A stretch of DNA of 64,000 bases from Bog-756 sp963776225 (GCA_963776225.1 CAVZLL010000003.1:930001-994000); one strand, 5' to 3'. Shown: positions 51,552-59,905, counted from the first letter of the stretch. Notes: generated from the sequence alone by a model not told the origin. Made by a program: numbers and translations.

Positions 51552-52889
51552 TCACGCAACGGCGAACAATTGCCAAATGCCGGGCACGCCCTTGAGCTCG
51601 AATTCACCGCGATCGGCGAATTCGATGCCCGATCCCGCGACGAGGTCCATCACGGTGCGCGAGACCAGCACCTCACCCGGGCCGGCAAGTCCCGCGACCC
51701 GCGCGCCGACATGGACCGCGATGCCACCGAGATCGTCGCCCCGAATCTCACACTCTCCCGTGTGCAATCCCGCCCGGATCTCCAAGCCCAGCCGACGAGC
51801 GCCGTCGCGGATGGCTCCGGCACAGTGGATCGCCCGGGCAGGACCGTCGAAGGTGGCGAATACCCCGTCGCCCGTGCTCTTGATCTGCCGGCCCCGGAAG
51901 CGGTCCAGTTGTCGGTGGACCATTGCGTCGTGATCGTCGAGCAGACCTCGCCAGCGACGATCTCCGAGGTCGGCGGCTGTTCGGGTGGAGTCCACGATGT
52001 CGGTGAAGACGATCGTGGACAGCACCCGGTCGGGTTCATGAGCCGAGCGGTGTCCGGTAAGGAACTCCTCCACCTCATCGAAGATCCCCGTCCTGTCTCC
52101 CACCCAGAAGAAGTGATCGTCACCGGGAAGCTCGACGTAGCTCGCTCCGGCGATGTGCTCACTGAGGTACCGGCCGTGCTCGACGCGGATCGGGATGTCC
52201 CCCGCCCTGTGCAAGATGAGTGTGGGAACTCGGATGCTCGGCAGCACGTCGCGGACGTCGGTCTCCGCGTTCACGTTCATCAGCGATCGGTATGCTCCCG
52301 GGCTCGTGGCTCGCCGTTCGAAGGCAGCCCATCTGCGCCGAAACTCGAGATCGCCCGCGACGGAGGGAGCGAAGAAATCCACCGTATTGTCACCCCCCCA
52401 GCTCTCGACCTTCGCCTCGACGTATCGGTCGAGCACATCCGGCGGGTATCCCCACGGATAGTCCACCGCCTCCATCATTCGGGCAAAGGTCCCATACAGC
52501 ACGAGAGCCGAGACCCGATCAGGGTAGGTCGCAGCAAAGAGCATCGCCATCGGCCCGCCTTCCGACAAGCCAAACAGGACCGCCCGTTCCGATCCGGCAT
52601 CGTCCATCACAGCGCGCAGGTCCTGCATCCGATCTTCGAGCGTCGGTGCCCCCTGGATCGGATCCGACAGGCCGAGCCCGCGTCGATCGAACACGATCAG
52701 ACGACTGAACGACGCGAGCCCTCGCAGGCAGTCCGCCATGGAGGGATCCTCCCATGCCAACTCGACGTGCGATACGTAGCCGAGGACGGCGACCAGGTCG
52801 AACGGGCCATCGCCGAGCACCTGGTAGGCGATGTGAAAGCCGTCCGCTGTCCTTGCGTACCGGGTCTCGGGGATATCCACCATGACCAT
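51552..52889 (-). CDS. Alpha/beta hydrolase fused to class III adenylate cyclase domain
   Basis: 445 residues. Residues 1-265 are an alpha/beta hydrolase with nucleophile Ser109 in FGLSEGGPM and the late His in GDDHFFW. Residues about 275-440 are a cyclase homology domain: VFTDIVDSTRTAADLG gives metal Asp residues, IKSTGDGVFATFDG the substrate-binding Lys. The position of the transition-state Asn appears to be His (GIAVHVGARV), so activity may be altered. This architecture is known from mycobacterial Rv1900c (LipJ). Start ATG 52889 is a choice among 52883, 52889 and an upstream TTG. Monocistronic. Confidence 0.9.
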   Translation of the reverse strand: MVMVDIPETRYARTADGFHIAYQVLGDGPFDLVAVLGYVSHVELAWEDPSMADCLRGLASFSRLIVFDRRGLGLSDPIQGAPTLEDRMQDLRAVMDDAGSERAVLFGLSEGGPMAMLFAATYPDRVSALVLYGTFARMMEAVDYPWGYPPDVLDRYVEAKVESWGGDNTVDFFAPSVAGDLEFRRRWAAFERRATSPGAYRSLMNVNAETDVRDVLPSIRVPTLILHRAGDIPIRVEHGRYLSEHIAGASYVELPGDDHFFWVGDRTGIFDEVEEFLTGHRSAHEPDRVLSTIVFTDIVDSTRTAADLGDRRWRGLLDDHDAMVHRQLDRFRGRQIKSTGDGVFATFDGPARAIHCAGAIRDGARRLGLEIRAGLHTGECEIRGDDLGGIAVHVGARVAGLAGPGEVLVSRTVMDLVAGSGIEFADRGEFELKGVPGIWQLFAVA

Positions 52890-53037
52890 TCTGCCGGATG
52901 GCTCCGATGAACGCTCGGTCAACCTGCGGGGTCCCGCACGGAGTCGCCGATCAGCCAGGGTCTATACCGCCGCAGACCCGGCAGCGTCGTTGTGGGTCAC
53001 CCCGGACTTGAAGTGATCCAAGGTCCCCTGTGCAACG

Positions 53038-53475
53038 ATGCAGAGCATGACACGAACTGCCGAGTGCGCCTGTGGGCGGCTTACAATCTCAGTTGAGAGC
53101 GAACCGATGACGGTGGCAATCTGCCACTGCGATTTCTGCCAGAAGCGGACGGGAAGCGTCTTTCAGGTGGCAGCGTATTTTCCCGCGGACGAACCGATTG
53201 AGGTCAGCGGCAAGACCAAGGCATACAACGGGCTGGAGATAGACGGCGTCGGGAACGCTGCAGGGGCCTCTGTGACCTACAACTTCTGCCCGACCTGCGG
53301 GTCAACCGTCTACTGGGTCTCTGATGGCGAAGCAGGCATCCTCGGAATCGCTGCCGGCAACATCGTGGGCACTGAGCTACCTGCCCCCGGCATGGAGTTC
53401 TATACGGAGAACCGCCATGACTGGGTGCCTCCAGCCGTCAGCGCTGAACAGTTCCAGAAGTCCTGGAGGGGCTGA
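53038..53475 (+). CDS. GFA-family (glutathione-dependent formaldehyde-activating-like) zinc protein
   Basis: 145 residues. Zinc ligands are seen in CACGRL (about residue 10), CHCDFCQKRTGSVFQV (about 29) and NFCPTCGSTVYW (about 84), the full set of the CENP-V/GFA fold. Usually proposed to bind thiol adducts; true function in actinobacteria, which lack glutathione, is unclear. ATG 53038, or Met4 at 53047. GC is lower than in the catabolic genes. Confidence 0.9.
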   Translation: MQSMTRTAECACGRLTISVESEPMTVAICHCDFCQKRTGSVFQVAAYFPADEPIEVSGKTKAYNGLEIDGVGNAAGASVTYNFCPTCGSTVYWVSDGEAGILGIAAGNIVGTELPAPGMEFYTENRHDWVPPAVSAEQFQKSWRG

Positions 53476-53514
53476 GGTGAGGGGCGAGCAATCTGAACTC
53501 CTGATGCCCCACCT

Positions 53515-53867
53515 TCCACGGTGTCTGTTGGCTCAATGACTTCGGTGGGGATCAGGGGGTCGAGTCCGACGAAGGCGAACTGGAACCAGACCACTTCGAC
53601 TCCAGTCAGATGCTTCACCAACCCGAGGAGGCTGGTGCCAGTGGGAACAGTCGATTTGCGAGCCGACTCTTCGTCCAGGTCTTCAACCTTCAGGATTACC
53701 GACTCCCGCAGGTAGTCGAGAAACTCCAGCAGCGTTTCTCTTTCGCCTGTGAGATTGAGTGGCGTACGGCGATCTGGCACCGGGCTGGACCGTAGTCCGA
53801 CACTCTGGTGGCTGCCCGCATAGCCGGGGGGTGGTGGGGGACAGTCGACCCACAAGACTCGTCCCAT
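53515..53867 (-). pseudogene. Truncated DinB/DUF664-like gene
   Basis: The minus frame encodes RTPLNLTGERETLLEFLDYL, then KVEDLDEESARKSTVPTGTS and LLGLVKHLTGVEVVWFQFAF, the N-terminal half of a DinB-like DUF664 domain including its first metal His. After about residue EPTDTVEGG the frame becomes the complement of the GFA gene, with no DinB homology, so the second half is missing. The 5' limit is uncertain: ATG at 53867 is one option, and the frame stays open to 53933. A 3' deletion joined to the GFA region is the simplest reading. Confidence 0.6.
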
Positions 53868-53925
53868 CGCACTCGCTGCCTTCAGGGCCAGCCCCAGGGA
53901 TGTTGCGAGTGCTAGGAAGGTCCTC

Positions 53926-54755
53926 ATGGCCACGACGACGAATGGTGACGTATCCCTTTACTACGAGAGCTTCGGCGACAAGGGGAATCCGGTTCTGCTC
54001 CTGGTCAACGGACTCGGTTCCCAATGCATCAACTTCAAGGTCGAGCTCTGCAGGATGTTCGTCGACGAAGGGTTCAGAACCGTACGCTACGACAATCGAG
54101 ACGTCGGCTTGTCGAGTCATCTCAAGGGTGGTCCGAAGTACTCGGTGGACGACATGGCCAGCGATGGCTTCGCCATCCTCGATGCCATCGGCGCCGACGC
54201 CGCCCACATTGCCGGTTGGTCCATGGGCGGTCAGATCGTCCAGGCAATGGCCATCGCGCGTCCCGAGCGGGTTCTGTCAATGACCTCGGTCATGTCGGGT
54301 CCCGGAGAGATCCCGGCCCCGCGCGCCCTGATGTCATGGCCGTCCTCATGGCCCCCCCGGCGACGAACCGTGACGAGGCGGCCGAGCACCACCTGGCCGG
54401 CCTGAAGGCGTGGGGCAGTCCGGCCTACGTCGACACCGCCCGTATTACCGCAGAGGCTCACGCTGCATACGACCGGTGCTGGGACCCCGAAGGACGGACC
54501 CGCCAAGCCATGGCGATCGCGTCGTCCCCCTCTCGGCGGGAGGCACTCAGGTCCTTGCGGGTCCCGACCCTCGTTGTCCACGGCGACGCCGACCGCCTGG
54601 TGGAGCCGGAGGCCGGCCGGTCCACCGCCGAGGCCATCCCCGGCGCGCGCCTGGAGGTCGTGCCGGGCATGGGTCACGACTACGCCCCGCAGCTGTGGCC
54701 CCGCTTGGTCGAGCTGATCACAGCCCACGCTCGATCTGCCGCGTCAGCACGTTGA
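53926..54755 (+). pseudogene. Alpha/beta hydrolase disrupted by a frameshift at about 54320
   Basis: From ATG 53926 (ribosome binding site AGGAAGG) the frame encodes VLLLVNGLGSQCINFKVELC, RYDNRDVGLSSHLKGG and the nucleophile motif AGWSMGGQIVQ. After GPGEIPAPR homology moves to another frame with PDVMAVLMAPPATNRDEAAE, VPTLVVHGDADRLVEPEAGR and GMGHDYAPQLWPRLVELITA, which hold the catalytic Asp and His. Deleting two bases from the GCGCGC run at 54321-54326 joins the halves into a normal 276-residue hydrolase. Without that the product stops at 54405 and lacks two catalytic residues. Confidence 0.78.
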
Positions 54756-54845
54756 CCGTCCCACGCCCGGCGTCATACAGGTGATCCACGCGTGATTCGA
54801 TGAACTGGTTCCAGATGCGGACGCGTCAAACCTTCGAACGGTCAG

Positions 54846-54851
54846 TAACGT
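54846..54851 (+). promoter_or_regulatory. Leaderless -10 element (TAACGT) of the cupin gene
   Basis: TAACGT ends 6 bases before the ATG at 54858. The identical hexamer precedes the ZTP riboswitch at 55480-55485. Confidence 0.45.
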
Positions 54852-54857
54852 GGTGAG

Positions 54858-55229
54858 ATGGCCAAGTCATCGTGGGTAGCTACCGTCCTTCGAGTCGAAA
54901 AACCTTGGGGATACGAGGAGCATTTCGCGCTCGTCCATGGTCGTTACTGCGGTAAGGCACTGCACGTCAATGAGGGTCAAGCGCTCTCACTTCAGTATCA
55001 CGAGCAGAAGGAGGAGACGATCGCAGTGCAGTCGGGCCGGCTCCTCTTCGAGGTGGGCGGTCCGGACGACCCGTTGGAGTCATTCGAACTACTTCCCGGC
55101 GAAGCGGTTCATCTCCGCCCCGGTACTCGACATCGGATGACGGCTCTGGAGGACACGGTCGTCCTTGAGGCCAGTACCACCGAACTCGATGACGTCGTGC
55201 GTATCGAAGATCGCTACAACCGCTCATAG
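54858..55229 (+). CDS. Cupin, mannose-6-phosphate isomerase-like
   Basis: 123 residues. VEKPWGYEEHFALV near residue 13, GKALHVNEGQALSLQYHEQK with metal His/Glu ligands, and LLPGEAVHLRPGTRHRMTAL are the signatures of the single-domain phosphomannose isomerase-like cupins. May isomerise a sugar phosphate or act as a small metabolite-binding cupin. ATG 54858 with a -10 spaced for leaderless transcription. Not obviously linked to its neighbours. Confidence 0.85.
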   Translation: MAKSSWVATVLRVEKPWGYEEHFALVHGRYCGKALHVNEGQALSLQYHEQKEETIAVQSGRLLFEVGGPDDPLESFELLPGEAVHLRPGTRHRMTALEDTVVLEASTTELDDVVRIEDRYNRS

Positions 55230-55479
55230 AGGCGCCCACGACCGGCGGTCGGGGACGCAACGCGACCGCGAAATAGCTGAGCATTGTGGGGCACCCGGGG
55301 TCGACGCAGAAACGCAGTCCAAATCGAGCAGAGGATGTCCCGCATGACCTACGTATCCGGGAACCTTCTCCGGGCGGGTATCACGTCGCTCCGATGCCGT
55401 TCCTCCACCGTGTCCGGTCCACGATCGGCAAGTGGGCATCGTCGGCCGAGTCCCCGAAGTCCCGGTAGTGCGTTAGGGC
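55230..55479. other. Intergenic stretch without a gene, upstream of the ZTP riboswitch
   Basis: The 374-base gap between the cupin and glyA has no convincing coding frame. CGACC-GGC-GGTCG (55239-55251) is a small hairpin that may end the cupin transcript. CGTTAG-GG-CTAACG (55471-55484) is a perfect 6-bp inverted repeat overlapping the TAACGT -10 of the glyA transcript. The remaining bases show nothing I can name; the riboswitch follows. Confidence 0.4.
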
Positions 55480-55485
55480 TAACGT
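55480..55485 (+). promoter_or_regulatory. -10 element (TAACGT) for the ZTP riboswitch-glyA transcript
   Basis: TAACGT lies 6 bases before GGGTCG, the first helix strand of the riboswitch, so transcription should begin right at the aptamer. It is overlapped by the inverted repeat CGTTAG-GG-CTAACG. Confidence 0.45.
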
Positions 55486-55489
55486 TGGG

Positions 55490-55575
55490 TCGGGTCGTTA
55501 CTGGCGTCAGGGTGGAGCACCACCGGGGACCGACCCTTCGGCATCGTGCCGGACAGAGCCGTGCGCCTGGGCGAA
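55490..55575 (+). ncRNA. ZTP riboswitch (pfl motif) controlling glyA
   Basis: The conserved pfl-motif parts occur in order. GGGTCG at 55492-55497 pairs with CGACCC at 55531-55536 (P1). ACTGGCG is followed by the hairpin GGTGG-AGCA-CCACC (P2) and CGGGGA. A variable hairpin CGGCA-TCG-TGCCG comes next, then the highly conserved GCCGTGCGCCTGGGC (P3, ending near 55572). The glyA ribosome binding site GAAGGAG starts 18 bases later, so ZMP/ZTP binding probably controls translation or termination there. Deviations from the common consensus are GTTAC for GTGAC and GGGGACCGA for GGGGAGCGA. ZTP riboswitches typically regulate glyA and other one-carbon genes. Confidence 0.9.
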
Positions 55576-55603
55576 CACCTGATGTCGTCCGAAGGAGCAC
55601 GCC

Positions 55604-57028
55604 ATGCCCGAACCGGCTGTCGCCACCGCTTATCAATCGGCCCTCGAGGTCATCGCCGTCGCCGAACCAGAGGTGGCCGACGCCATCGCCGGTGAACTTG
55701 CCTCTCAACGCCGCCAGCTGAAGCTCATCGCCTCCGAGAACTACGCCTCGCCGGCGGTGCTGCTGGCCATGGGCAACTGGCTCTCGGACAAGTATGCCGA
55801 GGGCACCCCCGGCCATCGCCTCTACGCCGGGTGCGAAATGGTCGACCGGGTCGAGACCCTGGCTGCCGACCACGCCAAGGCCCTCTTCGATGCCGAACAT
55901 GCCTACGTCCAGCCGCACTCGGGGATCGACGCCAACCTGGTCGCCTACTGGGCCATTCTGGCCCGCCGCATCGAGCAGCCCGCCCTGGACCGGGCTGGCG
56001 TCCGTCATGTCAACGACCTCGACTCCGAGGGCTGGAGCCAGTTGCGCTCCGATCTTCACTCCCAGAAGATGATGGGGATGGCGCTCGACGCCGGCGGTCA
56101 CCTCACCCACGGGTTCCGGCCCAACATCTCGGGGAAGCTCTTCGACCAGGCGAGCTACGGGGTCGACCCCACCTCCGGGCTCCTCGACTACAGCGCCATC
56201 GCCGCACAGACCCGTGAGTTCCGTCCCCTCGTGCTCGTCGCCGGGTACTCGGCCTATCCGCGGAACCCCAACTTCGCCATCCTGGCCGACATCGCCCACG
56301 AGGTCGGCGCCACATTCATGGTCGACATGGCCCACTTCGCTGGGCTGGTGGCCGGAAACGTGCTCACCGGCGACCTCGATCCGGTCCCTCATGCCGATGT
56401 CGTGACCTCCACCACCCACAAGTCACTGCGTGGCCCCCGTGGCGGGCTGGTGCTGTGCACGGAGGAGTACGCCCCCCACGTGGACAAAGGATGCCCGATG
56501 GTCCTCGGCGGCCCGCTGCCTCACGTGATGGCGGCCAAGGCAGTCGCCCTCGCCGAAGCCCGCCGCCCCGCCTTTGCCGACTATGCGGCCCGGATCGTGG
56601 ACAACGCCCGGGCGCTCGCCGACGGGCTGCTGGACAAAGGGGTCCGGCTGGTCACCGGCGGGACGGACAACCACCTCGTCCTCATCGACGTGGCCACCAG
56701 TTTCGGCCTCACCGGCCGGCAAGCCGAGGCCGCGCTGCTCGATGCCGGCGTGGTCACCAACCGCAACTCGATCCCGGAGGACGTCAACGGTGCCTGGTAC
56801 ACCTCGGGCATCCGGCTCGGTACTCCGGCGCTGACCACGCTGGGCTTCGGACCGGAGGAGCTCGACGAGGTCGCCGATGTGATCGTCGAGGCGCTACGCG
56901 CCACGACGCCTGCCACCTCCACGGCCAAGGCGAAGTACCGAATCGATCTTCAGCTCGCCGAGACCTGCCGACGTCGGTGTGCGGATCTGCTCGGCCACCA
57001 TCGCCTCTATCCAGAGCTGGTGTTGTGA
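55604..57028 (+). CDS. glyA: Serine hydroxymethyltransferase
   Basis: Interconverts serine and glycine with transfer of a one-carbon unit to tetrahydrofolate; PLP enzyme of the cytoplasm. 474 residues, longer than the 415-430 of most GlyA because of an insert near residues 135-165 (LARRIEQPALDRAGVRHV region). RQLKLIASENYASPAVLLAM near residue 36, PHSGIDANL near 105 and the PLP lysine in TSTTHKSLRGPRGG near 270 are present. ATG 55604 with GAAGGAG six bases upstream, behind the ZTP riboswitch. Could be a second glyA besides a housekeeping copy; not testable from one window. Confidence 0.95.
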   Translation: MPEPAVATAYQSALEVIAVAEPEVADAIAGELASQRRQLKLIASENYASPAVLLAMGNWLSDKYAEGTPGHRLYAGCEMVDRVETLAADHAKALFDAEHAYVQPHSGIDANLVAYWAILARRIEQPALDRAGVRHVNDLDSEGWSQLRSDLHSQKMMGMALDAGGHLTHGFRPNISGKLFDQASYGVDPTSGLLDYSAIAAQTREFRPLVLVAGYSAYPRNPNFAILADIAHEVGATFMVDMAHFAGLVAGNVLTGDLDPVPHADVVTSTTHKSLRGPRGGLVLCTEEYAPHVDKGCPMVLGGPLPHVMAAKAVALAEARRPAFADYAARIVDNARALADGLLDKGVRLVTGGTDNHLVLIDVATSFGLTGRQAEAALLDAGVVTNRNSIPEDVNGAWYTSGIRLGTPALTTLGFGPEELDEVADVIVEALRATTPATSTAKAKYRIDLQLAETCRRRCADLLGHHRLYPELVL

Positions 57029-57068
57029 TGTTCTTACGGGTGCCCCCAAATATCCTGCAGCCAGGACT

Positions 57069-57089
57069 CACGGGAGTGCCCCACTCGTG
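57069..57089 (+). terminator. Hairpin downstream of glyA, possible terminator
   Basis: CACGGGAGTG-CCC-CACTCGTG forms an 8-bp stem with bulged G bases, about 40 bases after the glyA stop. No U-run follows, as is common in high-GC actinobacteria. The 137-base gap to the convergent thiolase shows no gene. Confidence 0.35.
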
Positions 57090-57165
57090 ATGCTGATTCG
57101 GGGCGCATGCAATTCTTGCGGGCGCGCCCTCGGCCGACGGACCACCCCGGCTCCCCGGGTGACGG

Positions 57166-58403
57166 TCAGCCTGCTCCCCGGGTGAGCAGCAGCGAGCCGG
57201 CGATGGGCCCGCCCCCGTTGCTCACCGCAGCGACCTCGGGCGGTCCGCCTCCGCGCCGGTGGACCTGGCGGTCGCCACCCTCGCCCCGGAGCTGCACGCA
57301 GGCCTCCTGGATGAGCCCGAAGCCGTGGAGCCGGCCACCGGAGAGCTGGCCACCGGCGGTGTTGAGGGGGAGCGCCCCGTCGAGGGCGATGACCGAGCCG
57401 TCCTCGACGAACGGCCCGCTCTCCCCCCGTCCGCAGAAGCCGAGGGCCTCCAGCCAGACCATGGGGAGGATGGAGAACCCGTCGTAGAGCTGGACCAGGT
57501 CGACGTCCTGCGGGCCGAGCTCGGTCCGCTCCCACATCGAGGCTGCGGCGTCGCGGGCGGCCATGGTGGTCATGTCGTCGAACTGGTCCCAACTGGGGCG
57601 GCCGCGCAGTGCGGTGCCCACCGCGTTGACGTGGCAGGACGGGTTCGGGGCGTCCGCGCCGTAGTCGCGGTGCGAGACCACGAAGGCCGTCGACCCGTCA
57701 CTCGGGGCGTCGCAGTCGAACAGGCAGAGCGGGGTCGAGATCATCCGGGACGACAGGTAGTCGTCCATGTCCATCGGGTCGCGGTAGACCGCCTTCGGGT
57801 TCCGGCCGGCATTGCGGCGGGCGGTGAGCGCGATCTGGGCCAGCTGCTCGCGGGTCAACCCGAACTCGTGCATGCGGCGCTGGGCGACCAGCGCGAGCCA
57901 GTTCACCGCCGAGACCGCCCCGAAGGGCAGCGTCCACTGGAGGAACCCCGAGAACCGTGGGCCGCCACCGCCACCGCCACCCCGCCACCGCCCCCGATGC
58001 CCTGGCGGCCCCCGGAGCCCTGGGCGGTCGACTCGGACACCGTCCGGTAGACGAGCACGTGCCGGGCGAGGCCGGCCCCGACGGCCAGGCAGGCGGCGAT
58101 GAGGGCCCGCATCTGACCGGGCCCCTCCCCGCCACCGTCGTGCCAGTTGAGCCGCAGTCGGAGCGCATCCTGCACCTCGGGGCTGGACGGGCCCGCGAAT
58201 CCCGGCGTGCCGGCCCCCATCCCCGGGTAGGTGGCCAGACCGTCGATGTCGTCGCGGCTGAGCCCGGCGTCGGCGACCGCGGCCAGGCAGGCGTCCACGG
58301 TGAGGTCGAGGTCGGAGCGCCCGAGCCGCCGGCCCACCGCCGACTGCCCGATCCCCGAGATGATCGCCCGCCGCTCGAGCGGCTCCTCGGTGGTCGTGGT
58401 CAA
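57166..58403 (-). pseudogene. Thiolase / lipid-transfer-type acetyltransferase, apparent frameshift at 57980-57983
   Basis: The first part, from TTG 58403 (TTTTEEPLERRAIISGIGQS), has the thiolase N-terminal fold and runs through VLVYRTVSESTAQGSGGRQG into a glycine tract, after which homology stops. The other frame continues with PRFSGFLQWTLPFGAVSAVN, then VAQRRMHEFG, DLVQLYDGFSILPMVWLEAL (active-site region) and GGQLSGGRLHGFGLIQEAC (His region) to 57166. Adding one base to the four-C run at 57980-57983 makes a single chain of about 412 residues. Such thiolases pair with a DUF35 protein, which is the gene just upstream. TTG overlaps the DUF35 stop. A sequencing error in a G-rich repeat is quite possible. 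Confidence 0.8.
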
Positions 58404-58834
58404 CGGGGCGACCCCGTCTCGGATCCGACCGGTCGGAAGAGCGGCAGATAGACGTCCTCCCGGTGCTCGAAGACGACCTCGACCGCCATGCCGGCGTGCA
58501 CCTGGTCGGGTTCCACGTCGACCAGGTTGGTGGTCAGGCGCACGCTCTCCTGCTCGTCGATGGCGACCAGTCCGATGAGATAGGGCTCGCTCCCCGGGAT
58601 CCACCCGTGCACGTTGAGGGTGTGGGCGACCACGGTCGCCCTGCCGCTGACCGCCTCGGGCGCCAGCCGGTCCGAGAGGCAGTCGGGGCAGCGCGGCGAG
58701 GGCGGATGCACGTAGGTGCGGCACTCGACACAGCGGAGGAACCGGAGCCGGCCGTCGGCTCCGCTGGTCCAGAAGAACTCGTTCTCCTGGGAGAGCCTCG
58801 GAAGGAGACGGATCGCAGGGCCGCTCGCGGTCAC
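58400..58834 (-). CDS. DUF35 / OB-fold acyl-CoA-associated zinc-ribbon protein
   Basis: 144 residues. Zinc ribbon CVECRTYVHPPSPRCPDC near residue 36, followed by an OB-fold (VSGRATVVAHTLNVHGWIPG and MAVEVVFEHREDVYLPLFRP). These proteins form complexes with thiolase-like enzymes, as in steroid side-chain retro-aldol (Ltp2-type) complexes, and bind the CoA ester. GTG 58834 overlaps the dehydrogenase stop by four bases, and its own stop overlaps the thiolase TTG. Confidence 0.9.
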   Translation of the reverse strand: MTASGPAIRLLPRLSQENEFFWTSGADGRLRFLRCVECRTYVHPPSPRCPDCLSDRLAPEAVSGRATVVAHTLNVHGWIPGSEPYLIGLVAIDEQESVRLTTNLVDVEPDQVHAGMAVEVVFEHREDVYLPLFRPVGSETGSPR

Positions 58835-59817
58835 CGCCGGTCGAGCACTTCCGGATTGACCACGTTGAGGGGCCGGGCACCGGCCATCAGCCGGCAGAGG
58901 TCCTCGGCGATGGTCCGGGTGTGGTTGGTCTCGGTGTCGTAGGTGGCCCCGCCGATATGGGGCGCGAGCACCACGTTGGTGAACCCGGTGAGCGGGTGGT
59001 CGGTGGCCAGGGATTCGCCCTCGAAGTGGTCGAGGCCGGCGGCGAAGACCTTGCCCGACCCGAGCGCGGCCACCAGCGCGTCGGTGTCGTGGAGCGCCGC
59101 GCGGGCGGAGTTGAGGAAGATCACCCCGTCGCGCATGGCGGCGAACTGGTCGCTCCCGATCATCCCGGTCGTCTCCGGTGTGACCGCGGCGTGCATCGAC
59201 ACCACGTCGGCGCGTGCGAGCAGCTCCTCCAGCGAGACGGTCGGCCCGTCCGTGTACGGGTCGTGCACCACCACGTCCATCCCGAGGCCGCGGAGTCTCC
59301 AACGGAGGGCGCGCCCGACGGCACCGAGACCGACCAGTCCGACCGTCCGTCCGGCCAGTTCCCAGGCCCGGAACCGCTGGTAGGGGATCGTCCCGTCCTT
59401 GTAGATCTCGCCCCGCCGCACGTCCCCGTCGGCGGCCACCAGGCCGCGGGACGCGGCGAAGAGCAGTCCCACCGTGAGCTCGGCCACCGCGTCGGCGTTC
59501 CGTCCGGGCGCGCGCAGGACCGGCACCCCGGCGGCGGTGGCGGCGGCCACGTCCACATTGGTCGGATCGCCCCGGCAGCTGCACACCGCCACCAGGGGCA
59601 ACTCGAAGAGGGGACCGGCACACCGGTCGCTCTCGACCACGGCGATCGTGGCGCCCTCCTCGCGCATCCGGTCGGTCAGCTGCTCCGCGTTGTAGATGCG
59701 CAACGTGGGCTGCTCCAGCCAGGAGTCGAGGGTGAGGTCGGCCAGCTGGCCGAGGAGGTCGAGTCCCGGGCCGCGTACGGCGGCCGTCACCAGCGCCTTC
59801 GGTCGTCCTTCGGACAT
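58831..59817 (-). CDS. D-2-hydroxyacid dehydrogenase (NAD-dependent)
   Basis: 328 residues. Rossmann motif VGLVGLGAVGRALRWRLRGL near residue 140, FLNSARAALHDTDAL with the catalytic Arg near 225, and the His in VVLAPHIGGATYDTETN near 277. Reduces 2-keto acids or oxidises D-2-hydroxy acids; phosphoglycerate dehydrogenase-like. ATG 59817 (MSEGRPKALVTAAV); the frame extends upstream without homology. Divergent from the FGGY kinase by 88 bases; first gene of an operon with DUF35 and thiolase joined by four-base overlaps. Confidence 0.92.
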   Translation of the reverse strand: MSEGRPKALVTAAVRGPGLDLLGQLADLTLDSWLEQPTLRIYNAEQLTDRMREEGATIAVVESDRCAGPLFELPLVAVCSCRGDPTNVDVAAATAAGVPVLRAPGRNADAVAELTVGLLFAASRGLVAADGDVRRGEIYKDGTIPYQRFRAWELAGRTVGLVGLGAVGRALRWRLRGLGMDVVVHDPYTDGPTVSLEELLARADVVSMHAAVTPETTGMIGSDQFAAMRDGVIFLNSARAALHDTDALVAALGSGKVFAAGLDHFEGESLATDHPLTGFTNVVLAPHIGGATYDTETNHTRTIAEDLCRLMAGARPLNVVNPEVLDRR

Positions 59818-59891
59818 CTGCTCGGTGTTCCCCCACTTCGGCGTCTCGGCAAAGCCGGAGGGTAGCACCTGCCCGCGGCCGCGATCGCGTC

Positions 59892-59897
59892 CATAAT
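59892..59897 (+). promoter_or_regulatory. Leaderless -10 element (CATAAT) for the FGGY kinase
   Basis: CATAAT, 5 of 6 matches to TATAAT, ends 8 bases before the ATG at 59906. It lies in the 88-base divergent gap with the hydroxyacid dehydrogenase. Confidence 0.45.
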
Positions 59898-59905
59898 GAC
59901 CTCCC

